Notes: generated by a model from the letters alone, not told the origin. A stretch of 25,338 bases of DNA from Acephala macrosclerotiorum (GCA_014904845.1 MU119706.1:1-25338); one strand, 5' to 3'; positions 10,971 through 22,700 are shown, counted from the stretch's first letter. Numbers and translations: made by a program.

Positions 10971-11198
10971 TATTAAAACGTTCAAAAACAAATCACGAAA
11001 TATTAAAATTTTAATCTAGTATTAATAATTCAATTTTATTTGTTTTTTCTCAGAAAAAGTATTTTTCTATTTATATAATTAAACAAAATAAACGTAAAAT
11101 TAAAAAATAAACACTAAAACAATTATTATTAAAAGCAATAAAAATCATAATTAAAATCATTTAATCGATCGTTTAAACGATCACATGATTAATCGATA
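10971..11198 (-). repeat. Copia 5' LTR (right copy, 228 bp)
   Basis: It is the direct-repeat partner of 4886-5114. On the minus strand it would hold the element's promoter: a TATATAA box is present (TTATATAAATAG on the minus strand, plus 11068-11080), followed downstream by AATAAA, which could be the polyadenylation signal. The palindrome GATCGTTTAAACGATC is intact at 11167-11182, identical in both copies. Confidence 0.88.
11068..11080 (-). promoter_or_regulatory. TATA box in Copia 5' LTR
   Basis: The minus strand reads ATTATATAAATAG about 120 bp inside the LTR, the usual place for the core promoter at the U3/R side. The other LTR has ATTATATAAGTAA at the same place, so the TATATAA core is shared. 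TATA-like words are common by chance here, but the alignment of both copies supports it. Confidence 0.45.
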
Positions 11199-11203
11199 AT
11201 TAT
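11199..11203. repeat. Copia target-site duplication, right copy (ATTAT)
   Basis: ATTAT follows the right LTR immediately and equals the five bases before the left LTR (4881-4885). It defines the insertion point inside the Gypsy relic: before insertion, 4885 joined 11204. Confidence 0.7.
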
Positions 11204-11204
11204 A

Positions 11205-11548
11205 TACTATTTTAAATCGTTTAAAACAAATCGAAATAAATAGAATTTAATAATATTTTTTTATAGTATTTTATTTCGAATATTATAATCGACGAATTCT
11301 CGAATTAATTTACGAAATTTTACTCTTAAAAACTATTTTAATCGTTTTAAAATTATTAAATATTAAATAATATTTTAAAAATAATTCGAATAATTATTAT
11401 TAAAAGAAAAAATAGTATTATTATCGTTATTATTGTCTAGTAATTCATTGATCTCAAAAAAAGCAATTAATACAACGTATACGAAAAATGTAATCGATAT
11501 CGAAAATTGAAAACTAAAAATATCGAATTTAAAAATTTTTTTTCAAAT
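11205..11548 (-). other. Gypsy linker between RNase H and integrase, cut by Copia
   Basis: About 340 bp follow the RNase H relic before the Copia insertion point. The Gypsy family has a linker of roughly this size before the integrase zinc finger. No motif is seen, and stops are frequent. Confidence 0.4.
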
Positions 11549-12330
11549 TTAATCTAATAATTCAAATAAATATTTTCGTTTTACGTGTCTACTTTTAATT
11601 ACAAACAATCTACTTTTAATTTTTCGACTAATTTTGCGTTCTTTAATCGAGATTAAAATTATTTCAATGCAATTAAATTCAATTACAATAAATTTATCAA
11701 TATTTGTTTTTTTCTTTGAATTATTATTTTTTATTTGCGATTTTCTAAATAATTCGTTTACAACAATATAAATACTTTTTTTAATATACTTGATTTCGAA
11801 ATCGAACAATCGTATTTAAACGAATCAACGAATAATCAAAATACTAAAAAAATCTATTATTACTCAATTTAATTAAATAATAAATATATTAATATTCGTC
11901 TCAAAAATAAAATAAATACTATATAATTAAAATCGTAATTTATAAAAACATTTCAAAACTTTTTAATATTTTTTTTTTGTCGCATTATAATTTCGTTTAA
12001 TAATATTTCAAAGTTTTAATTTATATCGAATTACTCGTTTTTATTTTTTGTTATTATATTAATCGAATATCTTTTTATACTTTTATTAATTAATATCGAT
12101 ATTTAAAATAATTATTTTTTATTTATTTGTAAAATCGTAATAAATTTTACAAAATATTGAAATTATTGTAAATTTGTTTTATAAAAACATTATAGCGATT
12201 TTTTACTTTTTTTTTTATTTGAAAAATTCGTTTTTTTTAATCAATCGATATAACGATTTAATAATAATATTAAAATATTAAATCTATATTTTGTAATAAA
12301 TACAAATTTTAATAAAAACTTTGATTTTAA
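11549..12330 (-). pseudogene. Ty3/Gypsy RT-RNase H relic
   Basis: This is the decayed end of a Gypsy reverse transcriptase with its connection and RNase H domains. In order on the minus strand: NQSFY...NLYLLQNI (12275-12326), which fits the Q-S-F-L-G-x-x-N-Y-Y-R block; SLYRLIKKN (12230-12256), which fits P-L-Y-x-L-T-K-K; CDKKKILKSFEMF (11946-11984), which fits the D-K-E-L-L-A-I-V-x-x-F-E RNase H block; and FDFEIKYIKK then VVNELFRKS (11727-11806), which fits the terminal F-x-I-x-Y-x-x-G-x-x-N-x-V-A-D-x-L-S-R block. The last 86 codons (11549-11809) are still open; upstream there are many stops and at least one frameshift. Substitutions such as ADALSR to NELFR are explained by C/T and G/A changes. 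Confidence 0.82.
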
Positions 12331-15300
12331 AAATATTATTACATTTAATTTATTTTAGAATTTTAATAATTTTTATATTTTCAAAAAAACGCTTTTTAAA
12401 ACTACAAATGAAATCAATAATAATTATTTCGTTTTAATAAAATTGTAATTTAAACTCTATATAAATTTGAATTTTTTCGATTCGATTTAATATTCTATTC
12501 AAATTCTAAATATATTCAAAAACGAATCAACGAATCTCTAAAAATATCAATTTATTATCGTAATTCGTATAAAATCTCTTAATTTTTACATTATTTAAAA
12601 ATAGTATCGCGATTTTAAAAAATACGTTTTTTAGAATTATTATAATAATTCGAACAAATTAAATTATAAAATTAATTATTTTTTAAAACAATATTATTAT
12701 TCGTAAAAATTTTAATAAAATTATAAAAATAATTATATTTTTATTTCGAACGTTTAATATAAATTAATCGTATTTAAAAAAAAAATCTATTAAAAAAACG
12801 TAAAAATATTTAATAAATTCTTTAAAAAATTTATTTATAAAAAAAAATATATTAGCGTTTTTTAAAATAATCGAATTTATTTTTATAATCGCATTAATCA
12901 ATTAATAAATTCTAGCGATTTTTTTCGCGATTAAAAACTATAAATTTTAATAAAAATTATCGTTTTTTTCAAGTATTTTACGATCGAATCGTTTTTAAAG
13001 TATTTTTATTACAATTAAAAATAAAATCTTAAAATAATAAAAACTTTTTTTTTATTACATTATATATTAAATTGTTTTAATGCGAATAAACAAATTAATA
13101 TTTTTATAGATTTAAAAAATCTTTTTTTAATTAAATATTATTATTTTTTTATAATTAAATATTATTTTATCGAATATTTCTTTTTCAAATTTCTATAATT
13201 AATCTTCGATAAATAAAAATATTAATCGCTCAAAAATAAATTGTAATTTTTTTAATATTGAAATAATTCGCGATAATAAATATTTTGTATATTTTTTAAT
13301 ATATTTTTAAAATATTTTTTATATTTTAAATTATTCGAATTAATTTTTTCGTTCTTTAAAAGTCTTTTCAATTTCGTCGATTAAATCGATAGATTGTACT
13401 TTTTTAAACTTAAATTTATATATCGTATTAATATCTATATTAAATAATCTCAAATTGAAATTATTTAACGATAAAACTATTTTTTTTATTCGAATTTTTT
13501 TTTCGTTTTTATACTCGAAAATTTTTCGATTTCGTTTTTTTTCAATAAAATAAAATAATTAGTACTTTATATTGTTCTTTAAATATTCTTTTATAATGTT
13601 TACATCTAAAAATAGTAATATTATTACAAAATCTTTTTTTTTCGTTTTTTCGTTAAAAACTTTTTTATTTAAAATTTTATTTGTTTTTTTTTTATTAAAA
13701 AAAAAAAACGTTTTATAGAAAATCGAAAAAAATAATTTTACTTTTTATATTATTTTATTTGTATTTTTCTTTAAATTAATAATATTTATTTTAATTGTAT
13801 TTATTTTGTATAAAATAATGTTAAAAGTATTTAATAAAAAATTAAAAATAAAAAAAAATTTATTAAAATATAAAAATCGTTTGCAAATTTTAATATTATA
13901 TTGTTTTTTAATAATATTAATATTTAATTTCTCGTATTGTATTTTTTTCTCGATATTTTTTCAATTTAAAAATATATTCAAATATAGTAATTTTTAATAA
14001 TTTAATACAAATAAATTTTCAAAAAAAAAACAATTATAATCGTACAAATAAAATTGAAATTTTTAAAGTCTTAAAATATACTATTTTACGAACTATTATT
14101 TTTATATTCAATTTACATTTTTATTGTAATAATAAATAATTATTTTAAAAAAAATTTTATATTCGATTTCGTATTCAATTTCTATTTTTATAATCGCTAT
14201 TTCAACGAATTCGAAATTCTATTTAATAATAATAAACAATTAAAAATTTTCGACGTTTATAATAATATTATCAAAATCTCGAATTATATACGTAAAAACA
14301 ATATAATACTTCGTTTTAATATTTAGTATTTCGTATTTTTTACTCGAATTAATTAATTTAAACAAATTCAAATATAATTTAAAAATAACAATAATATATT
14401 TTCTTTTAATCAATAACGAAAAATCGATTTTTATAAAATTAATTTTAAATATTATAAAGTTTTTAATAATAAAAATAGATTGATTCGTTTTTTTAAACAT
14501 TTTGTAAAAACTTTAAAAAAATTGTTTTATAAAATCAACGATTTTTAGTATTTTTTTTATTATAACGATTTTAGTATTTATTAAAATCAAATAATAAATA
14601 TTATTTTTTCGTTATTAATTAATAATTATTACAATAAAATTCGATATTTTCAAAGTATTAATAATTTTTTTTATTTTTTTTTAAATTCTTAAAAACAATA
14701 TTATATTTTTAGAAAATTTTCATAGTAAAATTTTATTAATAGAATTATTATTTTTAATATCGAATTATTGTTTTAAAATTTTATTTTTTGATTAATTTAT
14801 ATTTATTTTTTTTCGTTTTTCGTTTTAAACGCTTTATAAAATTTATTATTATAATTCGATTTTTAAATATTTTTTTTTTATTTTTATTTTTTATTAAAAG
14901 TTTTTTCGTGCGTTTTGAATTTTACTTTTTAATTTACTTATTATTACTATATTTGTTATTATTGTATTTATTGATAATTTTTCATAGAATTTATTAATAA
15001 TTAGTTTATTAAAACTTTAAACGTTAATATTATTATTATTGAAAATATATAATAATAAATTCGATTTTTTTAAAAATTTTTTATTAATACTAGTTTTACT
15101 TTTTTTTTGAGTAATAAATTAAACAGATTTTTAAATACTTTGTACATTTTTAAAGCGTTTATCGAAATCGTAATCAAAAAGTTTTTTAATTATTTGTTTT
15201 ATAATTTGATTATATTAATATTAATTGTATTTAAATATAAATAATCGCAAAAATCGATTACGATTTTAAAAATTATAATATTATTAATCGTTTTTTCGAT

Positions 15301-16980
15301 AGTAATACTTACGATTAATTAATTTATTTATAAATAAATAGTAATTTACGAAAAAGTAATCAATAAAAAAATCGATTTTTTCGTTTTTTATTTATTTGAA
15401 ATATTCGAAATAATATTATTCGCTCTATTAATCGTTGTATACAACGTTAGTTTTTATTGCATTTTTTTGAACGATCAATAATATACTTTGCGAAAACTTA
15501 ATTGACATTAAATTATATAAAACTCTATATTCGCTTTTTTTCATATTATTATATTTTTCTCGTTTTCGATTAAAGTTTTTTTTTCGTTTATATTTTCGTA
15601 AAAAAATAAATTAATTTTAATTTTGATTTATAAAAATTATAATATTATTCAATTTTTGAAATATTTTCGTAGTATTAGCGTTTAAAACGATTTTTAAATC
15701 ATTAAATAATACGAAAAAAAAAAAAGTTTTTTTTAATTTTTTAATAAAATTATTTATTTGAATTAAAAATTTTAATACGAATATTTGTCGAATTCTTTAA
15801 ATTTAAATAATACATAAAATCGAAAATTGAAATTCGATATAAATTTTTTTAATAATTGTATATATTTTTCGTTAAATTTTTTTTATAAGTAATTCGAATA
15901 AAACAAAAAATAGTAAATTATTGATTGCATTTAAAATTATTTTTTATATTACGATATTTAAATATTTTTATTAAATTTTCAAGTATTTTAAATCGTTAGT
16001 TTTATTATATTATCGTTTTTTTTTTTATATTTATATATAATAATCGTTTTTTCGTATATTTTATTGTAATTGTAAATAAATATTTTTATCGATTTATAAT
16101 CGATTTTTTTAAAAATTCGTTTTTTAATATATATTAAAAATCTTTTTATAAATTCGCGTTTTTAATATTGTTTATTTAATTTATTTCGTTTAATTAATTT
16201 TTTAAATATTCGATCGAATAAATTTATATACGTTTTTATTATTAAAAATTTTTTTGTAAATTGATCGATAATTTTATATAAAAATTCTATATTTATTTAA
16301 TAATATTTTTAATTGTATTTACGAAATTTTTTTTTTAAAGCGTTGTAAAACTTTTTTTTTAAATAATTTTCAATATTATACTTTGATATAAATCGAATTT
16401 GCTTTTTGTAAATCGAATTAATATATTGCAAAAATCGTATTTTTTTAGTTTTTAAAGTAATTTTGTAGTTTTTGTATATATCGTTATATTATTTTAAAAA
16501 AATCGTAATATTATTTTTTTTGAATTAAAATATTTTAAAAGTTTTAAAAAGAAATATTTGTAGTTTTAATACGAGTACGTATTTCTCGAAGTTTTACATT
16601 TTTAAAAAATTGTTTTTATTATTTGTAAAAAAAATTTTAAAAAAAATCGATAATATAATTAAAGTAAAAATATTTCTTATTAAAAAAAGTAAATTTTAAT
16701 ACGAATAATTTACTGATTTTAGTCTTTAGATTAAAAATTGATTTAATAATTTAAAAGTGCGAATTTTCGAATTATTATTTTCAAATGAAATTCGTTTTAA
16801 AGATTGATTTCTATTTATATTATTTTTTCGTAGAATTCTTTTTATTTCAATTTTTACTTGAAATTTCGTTCGTTTATTCATTTTAATAAAATGTATTTTT
16901 CAAATAAACACTTTTTTAATCGATTTTTTTCGATTAAAATTTTTTATTTCAATTTTTTTCGTATTATTTTTTGAAATTCG
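12331..16980 (-). pseudogene. Gypsy gag-protease-RT 5' part (inferred, unreadable)
   Basis: By position between the repeat at 17495 and the RT/RNase H relic, this 4.6 kb should hold the rest of gag, the protease and the RT palm. I read 12400-13020 on the minus strand for the RT palm and its Y-x-D-D motif and found no firm match. Frames at 14240-14500 (minus, 86 codons), 13806-13997 and 14788-14997 (plus) have no recognisable motif. The plus ones are F/L/I-rich antisense-type frames. Confidence 0.4.
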
Positions 16981-16984
16981 AGAT

Positions 16985-17140
16985 TTATTTTAATTTTATT
17001 ATTTTAATTTAAAAGCGATTACGAGTAATTCGCGAATTGCAATTTCTAAAAAAATTAAAACTAAAATATAAAACAATAAAACAATTTCGTTTTTTAACGC
17101 TATAATTTCTTTTTTTTTTTGCATTAAAATTTTTTTTTTT
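16985..17140 (-). pseudogene. Possible Gypsy gag N-terminal coiled-coil relic
   Basis: On the minus strand, about 350 bp inside the repeat at 17495, a frame reads MQKKKEIIALKNEIVLL and later FLEIAIRELLVIAFKLK. It has a leucine/isoleucine spacing with charged residues like an alpha-helical coiled coil. Fungal Gypsy gag proteins often start with such a helix. The match is to character only. Confidence 0.3.
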
Positions 17141-17494
17141 ATATTCTAATTTCTATTGAAAATAAAACTAATTATTGTAAATAATCGTTGCGAGTTTTTT
17201 TTTTTCTTTTCTATATTCGCTTTAATACTAATTATTTCGAACAATTCAATATATAATTTTTATAAATCAATATTTTTTTATAATTTCGCAATCTCGTAAT
17301 CAAATTATTTAATTTCAAATAATATAATCAAAACAAAAAATTCTCATTAATTGATTTTTAGTTTTCGATTTCTAGTAATTTGAATTTCTTTTTAATAATA
17401 ATAAAAAACAAAATACACAAATCGCATATAAACAGTTTTTAGTAAAATTTATTAAAACAATTCATTTTTCGACGTTATTTTACTAATATAAAAA

Positions 17495-17745
17495 AATAAT
17501 AAAATACAAAACAAAAAAACTCAATTATAAATCAATTCGTTTTAATCAATAAATTAAATTTATTCGAAGTAATTCGCAATTCGTAAATCAATTAATCAAT
17601 TAATCAAAATAAAAATAGAAAAAATTATTAATTAATCTATAGTAAACGAAAACTCTTTATGTACTAAAAAACACGTAATCAATACTACTCTCGAAACTAG
17701 CTATTTACAAGAATTTTTGAAAAAAAAATATATAATTTTATTACA
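17495..17745 (-). repeat. LTR-like repeat B, probable Gypsy 5' LTR
   Basis: 251 bp, the gap-free inverted partner of 3351-3601. On the minus strand it starts TGTAATAAAA and ends TTTTATTATT, fitting TGT...ACA termini with a 10-bp terminal inverted repeat before decay. A TATA-like ACATAAA lies about 85 bp inside. The flanks (aaaaa and atatt) do not form a target duplication. Confidence 0.72.
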
Positions 17746-19500
17746 ATATTCAATCGCATTTTTTATTTCGTTTTTTATAAATATAATCGATTTAATTTTA
17801 ATCGAATTCGTTTTTTTTTTGATTTTAAAAAATAGAATTTAAATTATATTACTATATTTCACGTAATCGCGTTACAATATTTACTATTGATCGCAATTCA
17901 ATATAAACGCTTTTAAAAATATTAACGAGTTTATAGAAAATAAAATTACATTTTTTAATATTTCGATAAATACTAATAATTTGATCTCGCAAACTATATT
18001 TCGTTTGATATTTTAATAATAAATTTAATTGAATTTTTTGAAATTAATCGAAAAATATTTATAAATATTTCAATTTAATTTTTGTTAAATTAATTATAAT
18101 AATTTTCATTAAAATTATTTCTTTTTATAAAAATGTATATAATTAACGATTTTTTTCAATTTTGAAATAAGTTTTTATTATTATTATTAATATAATAAAA
18201 TCGAAATCTCTTTTTAGAAATTTATTAAAATAAAATGCGTTTGTACGTTTTATAAAACTAATAAAAAATATTTTATTGTATTAATTTTAAAGTAATTCGA
18301 TTTTATTATAATAATTATAAAATATTAATAGTTTGTAATTAAAAATATCGTATAGTTTTTTATTATACTTTTTATTATCGATATAAATCTTTATTAAGTT
18401 TATAAGTAATTTAATAGAAATACTCTGTGAATTATTATATTGATTCGATTATTATTGAAAAAATTATTAATAAATAAATTGAGTATTTTATATTACACTA
18501 AACAAATTCGTATTTGTAGAAAAAATTGCAATAAAAAAAATATAAAAAGTATTCGTAGAAATAGTTATATTCGTAGTAAAAAAGTTCGTACTAATAATTA
18601 AAATCGTAAAAATAATTACACTCTAATTATTAAATACTAATATTGAAATACTTTGATTTGTTAATTGAATTGATCGATTTTATCGAGAAAAGAAATTTTT
18701 ATTCTTTAATTAATCGACGATTTCTATTTGTGTTTATTTATAAAATTTTTTTTATTGAAAAACTTTTTTTAAATTATCGATAATAAATTTTTTATTTTTC
18801 GATATTTAGACTTTATAAATACGTAAAAAGTTTCGTAGATAGTATATAAAATCTTTGTATATTAAACGTAAAATTTTTTACGAATAATTTTTAAAATCTT
18901 TTTAAAAGTATTTTTATAAATTGTAATTAAAGTATTTTTTCTTTTTATATACTTTAAAATAATAAAAAATATATTTATTTAATATTATTTCATTGAAATT
19001 TTTATCGTTTATAGAATCGAAATTTTTTTTTTATTTGTTTTTATCGTAAAAAAATTTGATTTTAAGTAAATTCGCTATTTTGAAAAATAATTATACAATA
19101 AATAATAAAAAAATTAAAAGTTTTAATTCGAGTTCAAATAAATATTATTATTAATATTTATACACTTTTAATTAAATAATAAGCAAAAGTATAAAACTTT
19201 TTTTGAGAATTCGTTTTTGACGTAAATTCGAATAAATTAATACAAATTTAAAATTGTTTTCGCGTTCTTTTATTCGTTTTTCGTAAACGTTATTATTCTA
19301 TGTAATAAATATAAACTTGAAAAATAGATACAAACTTGAGACTACTTTCGTATTGTTTTTTTTAAGTTTTTAATAATTTCGATACTTTTAACGCGTTTTT
19401 ATAAGAAGATTCTTATAGATTCTCGTTCTTTCGAAAGTACATTGATTATTTTAAGTACTTTTTTACAAAGAACAAACTATTTAAAGAATTTATTTCTTTT
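17746..19500. other. Unassigned RIP-type repeat DNA
   Basis: About 1.75 kb with somewhat more G than the far right of the window and no readable protein. The 19200-19440 part keeps scattered richer words (for example AGAAGATTCTTATAGATTC at 19406-19424), suggesting a less decayed transposon internal region. Nothing assignable was found on either strand. Confidence 0.4.
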
Positions 19501-19702
19501 TGTAAATCAATTTTTTTTAAATAGAAATTTAATTGTTCTGTAATTAATTGAACAATTATTAATTAGTATTAATATTATCAAAGATACTTATTACTAGTAA
19601 TAAATCAAAAACGAAATAAACAAATAAATTGAATAATTCGTTGATTAATTATTAATTCTAAATCTAGTAAATACACAAGAATTGAAAAATATAATCTCAA
19701 CT

Positions 19703-19721
19703 CTAGCGCAAGCGGCGCTAG
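19703..19721. repeat. Perfect 7-bp hairpin in the GC island
   Basis: CTAGCGC (19703-19709) and GCGCTAG (19715-19721) are exact inverted repeats around a 5-base loop AAGCG. The arms are GC-rich and would form a stable stem in single-stranded DNA or RNA. No T-run follows, and terminators of this bacterial type are not expected here. Confidence 0.75.
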
Positions 19722-19742
19722 TCCCGATCTGGCCTAGTGTCG

Positions 19743-19750
19743 CACGTGAC
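19743..19750 (-). promoter_or_regulatory. CACGTGAC: E-box / CDEI-like word
   Basis: On the minus strand this is GTCACGTG, which satisfies RTCACRTG, the binding word of the bHLH factor Cbf1 (CDEI of yeast point centromeres and many fungal promoters). It is one short word, so binding is only a possibility. It sits inside the preserved island. Confidence 0.35.
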
Positions 19751-22700
19751 TACTAAACTAATATTGTATTTACAAATAATATAATTTAAAATTATTAATA
19801 AAAATTGAAAATTAATTATTAAAAATTTAATTTCTTATAAATTAAAATATATTAAATATCTCGAATTCGCAAAAAATAATCTTTTGATTATAAATTTCAA
19901 AAAATAAAAATAAAATAAAAAAAAAAAAATTTATAAAAATATAAAATAAATGAAAAAAAATTTTATTTTGAAAATGTTTTTTTTTTTAATTCTTTATACA
20001 AATTTTATTTAATTTAAAATTAAACTCGAAAATTTTATTTATATATAATTATAATATATATAATTAATAATAATTTGATATAAAAAATACATTTTATTAT
20101 ATATTATAATATTATTCGAATATTTAAATTAATATAATTTCGAGTAAAATTATTTTACAATATACAATATAAAAAAATATTATTAAATAAAATAAAATTT
20201 TTTATTGTATATCGCAAAAAATAAAAAAAAGTATATATTCGTTTTACGTTTTAATAAAGCGAAAAATAAAATTTAAAAAGTATAAATTATTAAAATAAAA
20301 CAAAATTTAATTAAATAAAAAATTTAAAAAAAACTCGAATTAAAATATTAAAATTGAAATAATTTTAATATTAAAAGTAATTGAAAATAGAATATTATCA
20401 CGTGAAAATTTTAAAACGATTTCGATTACAAATTTTTTTTTACTTTTTGTAATATATAATAAAATAAGTTTTTTATTAAATTTTTTCGAGTTTATTAAAA
20501 TTGTTTTTATAATTAAATTATTATTATATCGAGAAATAAATATTATATAATTAAATTTATTATACGATATAAATTAATCGCGAAATATAAATATTTTTTA
20601 AAATAAATTAATGTATAATTTTTAATAATAATAAATATACGTTTTTTATTAAATTTTATTTAAAATAAATAATATTTGTATTTAAAATAATATACAAATT
20701 ATTAATTATTATTAGTAATTTATTATTTATTATTAATTCTAATTAATTTTTTATTATTTTCGTATTTATAATATTTAATTTTACTAATTTATTTTTTAAT
20801 ATTTATTATATTTCTAATTTAAAAATTTTCAATTTTTACTATAAAATTATTTCGTTTTTTTCGATTTTTATAAAATAAAAATTTAATATTTCGTTTTAAA
20901 AAACTAATCAATATATATTTCTTTACTTTAAAATAATTTTAATTTTACAAATTTTTAAATTATAGTTTTTAAATTAAAAAAACGCTATTTACAATTTTTA
21001 TTAAATTAAACGATTAAAAAAAAAAATTTTTAAATTTTTTTTCAAATATATAATTAAAAAATTTTTCGTTTTTTCGTTTCAAAATATAAATATTATAATC
21101 GAATTCATTTTTTAATTCGTTTATTTTTTTTATAAAAATAATTTTTTTTCTTCGAAAATTATTTATTACGCTTTTTATTAAATACTATTAAAATCGCGAT
21201 TTTTTTATATTTTAAAAAAACTTAAAATATTTTTTTTAAAATATTATAAATTATTTAATATAATAATTTTCGTGTTTTTTTTATAACGTTTTTCGATTAA
21301 TTAATAAAAAATATTTTTACAATTTGTATACATTTTACTTTTTCTCAATATATTATATCGAAATCGTAATATTTTATCTTTGAATTCATTTTTTTAATTT
21401 CGATTAATATTTAATTATAAAAAATAAAAACGATATTTTATTAAAAAATACGATATTATAATTAATATTAATTATTATAAATTGAAAATAATCGAATTTT
21501 ATTATTTTTTAAAATAAAATTAATACTATAATATTAATAATAATAAATAATAATAATTAAATCTTTTTATTATTTTTTAAAATATAATAAAATTAATTAC
21601 GAAAAAACAATTTCGATTTTACAAACGAAATCAAAAATTAATAAATTTGTAAATAATTGAAAATTTATATATTTAAAAAAAAAATATAAATAAATTTTTA
21701 AATAAATATTAAAATTATAATATATAAAAAATAATAAATACTAATAAAAATTTAAATACAAAAAATTATTTAATATTTTCTTATTAAAACAAAATAAAAA
21801 AATTTATATTTTATATCGATAAAAAATTCGTTAATAATTTTTAATAATTAATTGTTGTAATTATTATAAAGTACTATTAAATCTCATTACAAAAAATTTT
21901 TACGATTTAATATAAAAAAACGATTTTTCGAATATTTTAATACTAATAATAAAATTATTAAATTTAAAAAAAAAAATTTTTATTAATTGAAATTTTTTTT
22001 TAATTTATTAAAAACCAATACTAAAAAAAGCGATAATAATAATAATAAAATTATATTTAATATATAGTTTTTATTTGAATTTTTATTGAATTTTTTATTA
22101 TAATATCGATTTTTTTATTAAAATTATTTCAATATCAAATTATTTTATTTTTATTTTTTTTCTTACAAAACAATTACTATTAATTAAAAAAATTTGTATT
22201 ACATATCGTTAAAATAATTAATTATATTAAAACTTAAAACGCGTTATATTACAAACAAATTAATTATTATATTAATACGATTTATACATATAACGTTTTT
22301 TATTCGCAAAATTTTACGATATACAATAAAACAATTTTATAGTATATCGAAATTACGTTTAAATTATACTAATTTCATATTATTAAAAATTTAATATTTT
22401 TATAATATATAATAAAATTTATTTTTATTTTTTTACGTAATAATACATTAAATAATATTTCAAATTTATTATCAACGAATTTTAATAATAATTTTATATA
22501 TTTTAATATAATTTTTAAAAAATTTTAAAATAAAATAATTAATTTTATTATTATTTAATTAATTGATTTTAAGAATTTTTTCGATTATAAAAATTTCAAT
22601 ATTTAAAAATAATTTAATTGGAATTATTAATCGACAATAATTAAATAATTAAATTAAAATTTGTTATTTTTAAATTTTTAAATTTAATTATCGAAAATAA

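Larger units (their letters stand above)
4886..11198 (-). mobile_element. RIP-inactivated Ty1/Copia LTR retrotransposon (6.3 kb)
   Basis: An almost full-length but dead element read right to left: 5' LTR 10971-11198, a gag zone, protease (~8520-8725), integrase (~7690-8330), reverse transcriptase (~6350-7225), an RNase H zone, and 3' LTR 4886-5114. The order protease-integrase-RT places it in Ty1/Copia (Pseudoviridae) and not Ty3/Gypsy. The length fits the family. The frame is broken by many stops, mostly TAA where CAA is expected, and by small frameshifts, so it cannot encode a working polyprotein. G+C inside (roughly 16%) is higher than in the flanks, so it is probably a later arrival. It is nested in the Gypsy relic. 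Confidence 0.9.
3351..17745 (-). mobile_element. Decayed Ty3/Gypsy element with nested Copia
   Basis: The Gypsy RT/RNase H relic is flanked at both ends by the 251-bp repeats. After removing the Copia element and one target copy, the span is about 8.1 kb, a usual size for a fungal Gypsy element. The right repeat is well placed as the 5' LTR of this minus-strand element. The left repeat is at the right distance to be the 3' LTR but points the wrong way, so treating the whole as one element is uncertain: two elements or a local inversion are equally possible. Confidence 0.5.
19699..19755. other. Unmutated GC-rich island (~60% G+C)
   Basis: Fifty-seven bases with more than half G+C stand in DNA of about 12%. 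They hold CCC, GGCC, GGCG, and CpA/TpG dinucleotides that RIP would normally destroy. They include the hairpin at 19703-19721, two further CTAG words and a CACGTGAC at 19743-19750. There is no reading frame or tRNA fold. Either the island was never recognised as duplicated, or it arrived after RIP, or it is kept by selection. Confidence 0.85.
19501..19774. repeat. Possible LTR or solo LTR (274 bp)
   Basis: The unit starts TGTAAAT and ends ATTTACA, a perfect 7-bp terminal inverted repeat with the TGT...ACA form of LTRs. Its right end coincides with an abrupt change in base composition. It contains the GC-rich island. The 5-bp flanks (ctttt and aataa) do not match, and no second copy was found in the window, so it may be one end of an element or a chance pairing. 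Confidence 0.35.

Noticed and set aside
13806..14997. Plus- and minus-strand frames at 13806-13997, 14240-14500 and 14788-14997
   Set aside because: Hydrophobic or AT-codon-only frames in decayed Gypsy DNA; no domain seen and the plus ones run antisense to the element.
3351..17745. DIRS-type retroelement because of inverted termini
   Set aside because: The readable RT/RNase H blocks (P-L-Y-x-L-x-K-K and F-D-F-x-I-x-Y) are Gypsy-like and no tyrosine recombinase was seen; kept only as a remote alternative.
19743..19750. Point centromere based on a CDEI-like word
   Set aside because: No CDEIII-like partner, and filamentous ascomycetes have regional centromeres; a single 8-bp word is not enough.
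19699..19755. tRNA or other structured RNA gene
   Set aside because: No cloverleaf arms, T-loop or B-box can be laid on it; only one short hairpin is present.
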